A DNA stretch of 64,000 bases from Echiichthys vipera (Eukaryota > Chordata > Actinopteri > Perciformes > Trachinidae): contig OY829657.1 in assembly GCA_963691815.1 (NCBI GenBank), forward strand, positions 19,857,853-19,921,852, given 5' to 3'. The translations under genes were made by a program, and so were the position numbers. Below the pieces are notes generated by a model, which was given only the letters and a program-made list of their open reading frames with translations, was not told the DNA's origin and searched no databases. Of the stretch, positions 57,301 to 64,000 are shown in pieces (the first letter of the stretch is position 1; the number at the start of each line of letters is the position of its first letter).

Positions 57301-59517
57301 ATTTTGAAAAGTGCAAGCCCTGTTTCTTTAATTATTTCTTAAAAGACAAGGCAGCAGCAGTGCATGAGCATGCAAAAGCTTTCGCACGCATGCAGAAAGT
57401 TCAGTCATCACAGTGCGACTGAGTGACTGTACCATCCTCAGTGAGTCACAGGACAATGAGGTGCAGGCTGCGATGTCACGTGAAACAAGACACAGTGAAG
57501 GGCACACTGAACTAAACAAACAGAGTTGTGAATTGATAGGACGGTTCGCAGAATGATTATAAATAAATAGGAATAGGAGTTTATCAGAGAGATAAAAGTG
57601 GCCAAGATGTGACGGTGGTATCTTCTTCCAGTGGCTTTTAAGGCGGAGTAATGCAAAACTGACCTCCGGAGTTATTAATGAACACGATCAAGATGGATAT
57701 TGACTATTGAATGTAATATAGCACAAATCCCTGTCCTTGAATAGGAGAAAGGACACCCCCTCCCTTTGCACACACAGCTAAAGAGATGGGACACAGAGAG
57801 CAGAGCTGTCAGGCAGTGATTGTCTGGGGAGATGACGCCGAGTGTGACAGCTGAGCATCCTCTTCCATCACTATTTCTGTTCGAGACCTGGAGCCGACCT
57901 CCAGGCTCACATCACAACTGCCTCGAACTAACACTCATTATACAGGAATATCGAACACTTTAGTCCCAAAATAGTATGTCCAAGAGGTTTACTCCATTCT
58001 TAAATGTGATCAATAGTACTGAAAACACATGAGAAGACCAGACACTAAAAACTCTGAGTATTTGCACTGTAAAGTATACTTTTCACTGTGTTAACTAATA
58101 AAATAAGGCTATTTCCAGAGAACTACAGTACGAACTTATATCTCTGTAACATTGGCTTTGTTTTATGCTGTACAATATAAGTGACAAATGTATTTTATTA
58201 AAGGTATGCTAGTAACAGAAGACATAGAGGTTGTTTCTTCATCATCTTCTTATTCTCTTATGTCTGTTCTAGAAGTTGGCCCACTATTTATTGGATTGAT
58301 TGGATTTTTTAGTTTTTAATGTATGTCGTGTGGTGAAACTAACATTTTCCAGTGTCTGCCAACTTGTATCATGATCCATATCCTAGGAACAAATTATACT
58401 TGTGCTATATGTATGTACATCTGAAGAAAAGCTCATCATCGCCTCACATTTAGTATTTACAGCAGGTTCATCTATTTGTGGTGCACCGACTACCTGTTTT
58501 TTTTACCGTTATAGCACCTCAGTGCTTTGGGCCCATACTGTATGTGGGAGGGAGGCTTGTGGTTTTGTTTCATTCATGATTTCAAAAAATAAAACTTTGT
58601 ACTGTTATTTACATTATTAGCCACTTCAAAGCTCATTTCAAATGATCAAAGTATGTCTATGTAATACTGCATATGTGTAACTAATTATGCAACAATTGAA
58701 GTTTAAAAAACACATATTCACTTATAAATGAATTGATTTCTCTCACCATTATTCATTATTATTATTATGATGAACTATTGAAAAAATCTGTACAGGTGCA
58801 TGGAAAATACCTGCGGTTAGTTTTTTTCCTAGTCTGGGGTGGCATTACAAATAGATCTGGCGTTGTGCTCATTGACTTAAAGAAATAACCATTTTTAAAT
58901 CAGCATTTTCTTTGATGCCATGAAACATGAACATGACCTCAGTGGGGCAGAGTTGTCACTCACTACTGACTGCTCAGGACAAAACAAACCAAGATAACCC
59001 TGTCTCCCAACAAGAAAGAGGCTAACTTGAGCACGGTGTCAGGCTGAATGAATGAAGCTAAATTAAATGTCAATTCAGCCAAACTATCAGGGCGTTTTTT
59101 TCCAACAGAGCTCGCCCACTTCAAACCAGTGAGAGGAAAAACACAAATACGGAATCTCTCTTGTGAATTGTATCTCTCTACTTTTGACATGTGTAGCTTT
59201 GTAGTTTGTGTAGGACCATGCTGCTAATATAACATTCATAGTGTGTTTTGTAATTGTCCTTAAGTAAATTGGACATTTGACATTCAATTCTTGATGTATT
59301 TGCCTCTATCAAATTGTACACTAACCCTAACCCTCTTCCTCTCTCCTTCCTCATGCCATTGCCTCTCGGTCAGACCACCACCACCCGTGAATATTCGATT
59401 AGCCCGGACATCTGTGCCACCCCCAGCATGCCCTGCCCATCGTACCATTTGAGAGATTGTGGTCTATGTGTGTGTATATATATGTGTGTGGGTTGGGGTT
59501 TAATCTAGGTCCCAGAA

Positions 59518-59537
59518 GGGGGGGGGGGGGGGGGGGG
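59518..59537. repeat. G20 homopolymer
   Basis: Twenty consecutive G following tctaggtcccagaa, with a short TG/TA run upstream at 59466-59490. Confidence 0.97.
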
Positions 59538-60394
59538 CAGTGGCCCAGGAAATGATGCATCCCCTGGGAGTCAAGGAGGCAGCAGGGAGGAGGCTTATTG
59601 CTCCAGGGAGCACAAATGTGGTCTATTATGTTTATTAAATCAAACGATAAAGGCTCGGCATGTTTCTTTTTTGTTGGATTAAAGCAGTAAGCAAGTGGTT
59701 CTCTTTTCCTCAAAGGTTTTAAATGCGAGTCTTTAAACGTTTGATATGTGTGTTATGTAACAGCATTGTGGTTAGTGGGCTAGAAACAATGTCAGACACC
59801 GATGTCACAGGAACAGATAAAAAAACATGTTTTTTGTGTGACCAGTGTGGAAAATTAACACCAGTCACCTGCCAAATAATGCTGGTGAATTTTTGGCTGT
59901 GAGTGAGAGGGCTGTTCTAAATTCCCCTGTCCGCTTTTGGAAGGAAACCAGCCATCATGTGGAGCTTCTTTTCCACTCTGGAAATCATATTTGGAAGTGG
60001 TCGCCAAATTGAAATGGTTAACTTCCTGCTCTGTGTGTAGCAAATGATAGTTTTACCAAACGTTTGAGGACATTAAAGCTCTCTTCTCCGTGCTTCAACT
60101 GTGAGGAATCAGCAGGATTTTTGCATTTGCCCTGAGTGAAGAGGCATAAACATACTTTTCCTCTGGAATCAATCAGCATGCCAAGAATAACACGGCCAGA
60201 CTCCTGGGCTGTTAACAATATTACAAACATCCGGGCTTGTTTAGATTCTGCTGGGAGTTTGAGTGTGCAGCTCGGACCGTTTGCCCAACTGTAGGTTTGG
60301 CTGAAAAGTCATGAAAATGTATCAGCTTTGGGGAGCTTTCTGCTTATATTAGATTCCATCGAAGCACTCAGAAACATTTGTAGTCGATGCTTCC

Positions 60395-61310
60395 AGAGGT
60401 GACTTGAGACCTGGACTCAAGTCAGATATAGATCACAAAAATGCTGACATGACTAGGTCTTTGACTATCATGTCTCAAGTCTGTCTTTAGTCCCAAAAGA
60501 TTTAAAACACTTACGATCGACGAGACGAGAATTGCTCTTGAGTCATAGTTACGTTACAAAAAAAGAGCACTTCAGACTTGAGTGCTGTGAGAATTAGAGA
60601 CTTGAAAGTGAAAAGACTTAAGTCTCATGTTTCTCAGAACTTAACTTGGACTTACAGTTGTGATACTTGACTCCTAAAGACATGGTATGGGACATGACAG
60701 CAAAAACATTAAAATGTCGTGTTTTGATATCAGGAAGCTGTGGTTTGACTAAAGACTTGGTTAGACAAGACTTGGGACTTGACTCACATTTGAGACAAGC
60801 TTCACGTTACTTGGTCTTGACTGCTGTGAGATTTGTTTGACTTGAGACAAAACTTGAGGTTTGGGCTGACTTGACCTTTAAAAACCACAACAACAACAAC
60901 CAAAACAACATCTCATGTTTTATCCTCAAAAACCCAAGACTTGTTTGGACAAAACTTGTGGCAGAAGCTCTGGTAGACTTTAGTCACAAAAAGGAGTTGG
61001 GACTTGGAAGTGTTGAAAGACTAGACTACCAAAAGACTTGACTTTAAAGGGAAAAACATTTTGCAACCTGGGACTTGAAACCTGACTTGGGATGTCCTGC
61101 CTCAAAAGAATAAAAGACGTCTCTGTAGACTTGGATTCGAGTAAGACTTAAATCACACAAAAATTAGGACTTTGAACATTTGGACATGACAGCTGTAAGA
61201 CTTTTGGTGTTTACCAGTTAAAATGAGACATGTTTCCCTTTCAAGAACTAGAGACTTTAGATGACACTTGGTTGGACCAGATTTAAGACTTGACTTGGGC
61301 TTTCCCCCAA
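60395..61310 (+). repeat. Degenerate ACTTG-rich array
   Basis: About 900 bp in which ACTTG (mostly AAGACTTG, GGGACTTG or TGACTTGG) occurs roughly twenty times on the + strand, against about one expected by chance; the reverse motif is rare. Spacing is irregular (about 15-60 bp). It looks like an old minisatellite or simple-sequence expansion that has decayed. No coding frame runs through it. Confidence 0.6.
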
Positions 61311-61796
61311 AAAACAAAAGACAGCTCGTGGTGCTTTTATCGACAGCATGTTTTAATATGCTTAATACCCAAAATCAACACTGTGAGAAGCAAACAAGTG
61401 CAGCGCGTACAAAGGTCGAAGCGTTCAGTTCAACAACATCCTTTACACCACATGTTATCTTCCCTCTGAAGCTGTTTACGTCTTTGAAAAAACAAGTTGT
61501 TTTAAAGTACAAGAAGGCAGGTTTATATAGAGATGACTTCAGTAAGAATGACGCTTTTGGAAGCTCAGCCCAGGGTTGAATAGAGGTTTTTTTTGTTGAT
61601 AGAAGGAAGTGATGAGAGTGGAGAGGTCAAAGTGGTCAATAAGGCGTGGATGGCTGCTCCTTCTTCCATCATTCCTCCCGTACTCTGTCTCTGCTCTCTA
61701 ACTGTAACACTCCACGTCTGCCATTGGGCTCTCAAGGTTTTTGATGTTTCTTGTTTATCGTTAGATACTTAAGCTGCTCTTCTAGTCTCAACATCG

Positions 61797-61818
61797 ATGT
61801 GTGTGTGTGCGTGTGCGT

Positions 61819-61864
<46 letters not shown>
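61797..61864. repeat. (GT)n/(GTGTGC)n microsatellite, ~68 bp
   Basis: A GT array whose first half carries four regular GC substitutions (gtgtgcgtgtgcgtgtgc), then pure GT. Confidence 0.97.
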
Positions 61865-61866
<2 letters not shown>

Positions 61867-62144
61867 CAATCTGTGGCCTTGGAGTAGCTTGCCCTCGAGA
61901 TACAGTACGAGACGTTGAGCTCTTGCGTAATTCTGGCTCGCTGTGCACGTTTTTAACAGGCCTGGATATGTAACACATGATTTGATGAATTAATGCGAGT
62001 TGTACGTGACGATGCCTTCGTGTGATGAGCTAAGAGTGGGAAAAACAGCACGTCTGTGTTTGTTTTCTCGGTTTCCCTGTGATTGCATGTTGCTGTCAGC
62101 GATTGTATCTGTCTGTCTATGAGCAACATAAAAACATCAAACCC

Positions 62145-62222
62145 TCCCCCTTCCTCTCCTCCACCTCCTCCACCTCCTCCGCCTCCTCCACCTCCTCCTC
62201 CTCCTCCTCCTCCTCCTCCTCT
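62145..62222. repeat. (CCT)n triplet array
   Basis: Interrupted then pure CCT repeats. The poly-Ser, poly-Pro and poly-Gly/Glu frames here are compositional. Confidence 0.97.
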
Positions 62223-62954
62223 CTCGGCCATCTGCCTGATACAACCACTACATGGAGCTTGTGTGTGGTCGACTGCTTTCTCCTCATGGTATGGAGGGCT
62301 AGAGATTTGGACGAAAATCTGACAGGAGGCTGGTGGGATTCCTCTTTGGTTTTCTGCTGCCTCCCCTTTTCTGCATCACCCATTTTTCATCCTTCCCTCT
62401 CTGTCCCTTTTTCATCTCCTCTGCTTGTGCAAATATTCCCCTGAAACATTTGAAACAGATGCCCCTAATTCCTCTGGCTCCACATTATAAGATCTGCCCA
62501 ATCCTGTGGGAAGAAGACAGAGGGAGGAAGAAGAAAAGGGGGTCTATTCTCCTATTCCCCTCACATATACACATGTATGAAAGGATTTGCAAGATGGGGG
62601 GGACATAAAGCACCATCTCACCTGACAACAAGGAGCTTTTAAGAGATTTTAGAGGGAGGAGGGGATTCCATGATGTAAACCAGCCAGCGGCATCAATCTT
62701 ACCCGTCGAGCGCTGACAGAACAACAGCATGGATATGAACCCCCCCTCCTCCTCCTCTGGAACACACCCTGTTTTGGATGTGATTAACCCAGATGCCACC
62801 AAAACAGAAAAAATAAATAATACCCGCCACACAAAAAAATGAAAAAGATCCTACCGTTTTTGTTGTACGTGTGGTCTCTTTCCGTGACGCCAAACACATC
62901 CAGTCCTGTGGAGTAGTATCCACGCGTCCTCCCCTGTTTCTGTCACACACAAAC

Positions 62955-62979
62955 ACAGTCAGTCAGTCAGTCAGTCAGC
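62955..62979. repeat. (CAGT)6 tetranucleotide repeat
   Basis: Six tandem CAGT units, within the candidate gng2 first-exon region. Confidence 0.95.
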
Positions 62980-63023
62980 GAGGCAGGCGAGTACATTCAC
63001 ACACACTCCTCTCTCTGTATGCC

Positions 63024-63028
<5 letters not shown>

Positions 63029-63064
<36 letters not shown>
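63029..63064. repeat. (CT)18 microsatellite
   Basis: A pure CT run (GA on the - strand) in the candidate gng2 promoter-side region. Confidence 0.97.
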
Positions 63065-63066
<2 letters not shown>

Positions 63067-64000
63067 TCCAGCTGAGATCCTCCCTGCCTCCCTCCTCACT
63101 GCTGCTCTGAGTCTCCACCCTTCAGCCAAACGCTCAGGCTGCAAGAAGCTACCCTACTCTTCCCCCTCCTCCCTCCTTCTCCTTTCTGCTATCAGGACAC
63201 ACTCCCTCCGTCTCTCAAAGATCCACAGGATAAGCCTTGACTGTCTCTCTAAACACCTACAGTAAACAAATGCATACCAGAACAGCTGACAGTCTGAACT
63301 AGCTGGATTTCAGTCTTGTTAAATATTCATACTGGTCCCTGCCTACGTTTCTGCTGCTCATTTTCCCTCCTCTTACAGTAACTCACATTTAAGTTGTTTG
63401 CTTGGCAAATAAAGGCAACTGTGTATGTCTCCAGGCATTGCATGACAACAACGAAAATAATTCAACCCTCAACAACAACATCCTGCATTGCACACATGAC
63501 AAGTGCCCTGGCAGAATTGAGGCTTTTAATCGTTTAACCACTTGTATACTACAGTGAAACCATCAAAGATTAAAACAAAAAAAGAAAGACAGTCCCAGCA
63601 ACTGTGCACCAACACGCATAAACAGACAGAGTTGCTCTGAGTGTTTACGTACTGGATTTTCTGCATGTACAGGATACACTTAATTAAGGCAAGACCAGCA
63701 AGATCAGCTTTTGAGTGTATATACAGTACATGCAGCTAGTGTGCATATGAGAAGGGGTGTTAATACCTTAACTGAGGAGGTTATGTTTCATAGGTTTGTA
63801 TATGTATGTTCATGTGTCTTGTTTTTAATAAAATATCTCAAAAACTACAGGATGTAACTCTTGAAGACATTGTGTAATTGCAAACAAATTCAATAGACGA
63901 TTTGCAAATCTAAACCAAGAAATACTGCTAAATGTACAGACTAAGCATAAGTGATGCTACAGGAACATGTTCAATTTGAAAGCCTGTCACTCAAAGGGTG

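Noticed and set aside
59321..59336. Interstitial telomeric repeat (ctaaccctaaccct)
   Set aside because: Only two units, within chance expectation.
61268..61579. 103-residue + strand frame next to the ACTTG array
   Set aside because: No domain, no codon bias, partly inside the degenerate array; length is within chance for this much DNA.
62079..62444. Poly-Ser, poly-Pro and poly-Gly frames
   Set aside because: Produced by the CCT triplet array.

Overview
The window is nuclear DNA from a ray-finned (teleost) fish, most likely a percomorph-type species. Two vertebrate genes with vertebrate splice structure support this. So do the very dense (CA)n microsatellites (six arrays of roughly 75-270 bp) and many dispersed repeats with the look of teleost hAT, PIF/Harbinger, Tc1 and MITE families. 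There is no prokaryotic gene organisation.

Layout. Positions 1 to about 39,290 hold no protein-coding gene I can support. They contain microsatellites, transposon relics and unassigned non-coding DNA. Positions 39,290-42,365 hold a complete two-exon MARCKS-family gene on the + strand, best called marcksl1: a 208-residue, myristoylated, PKC-regulated membrane/actin/calmodulin-binding protein. Positions 42,366-46,555 are intergenic, with repeats, a long triplet array and two 3'-half tRNA-Leu-like fragments. Positions 46,965-48,247 on the - strand carry the complete coding part of gng2 (G protein gamma-2, 71 residues, CAIL prenylation box) in two exons. Positions 48,248-64,000 lie upstream of the gng2 coding exons and are probably its 5' intron and promoter side. 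They contain a hAT element with a broken BED-finger transposase, a nested MITE, an ACTTG-rich degenerate array and a possible, unproven first exon near 62,855-63,060.

The two genes converge, with predicted polyA sites about 4.2 kb apart. Both encode lipid-anchored plasma-membrane signalling proteins: myristoyl plus basic patch for the MARCKS-like protein, geranylgeranyl for the G-gamma. Nothing in the DNA shows that they are co-regulated.

I found no convincing new biological system. The most distinctive items are a family of four Harbinger-type elements carrying a Myb/SANT-like coding relic, with two copies abutting on one TAA; a hAT insertion with a perfect 8-bp target duplication; a pair of isolated tRNA-Leu 3' halves; and a (TG)~134 tract about 150 bp upstream of the predicted gng2 splice acceptor.
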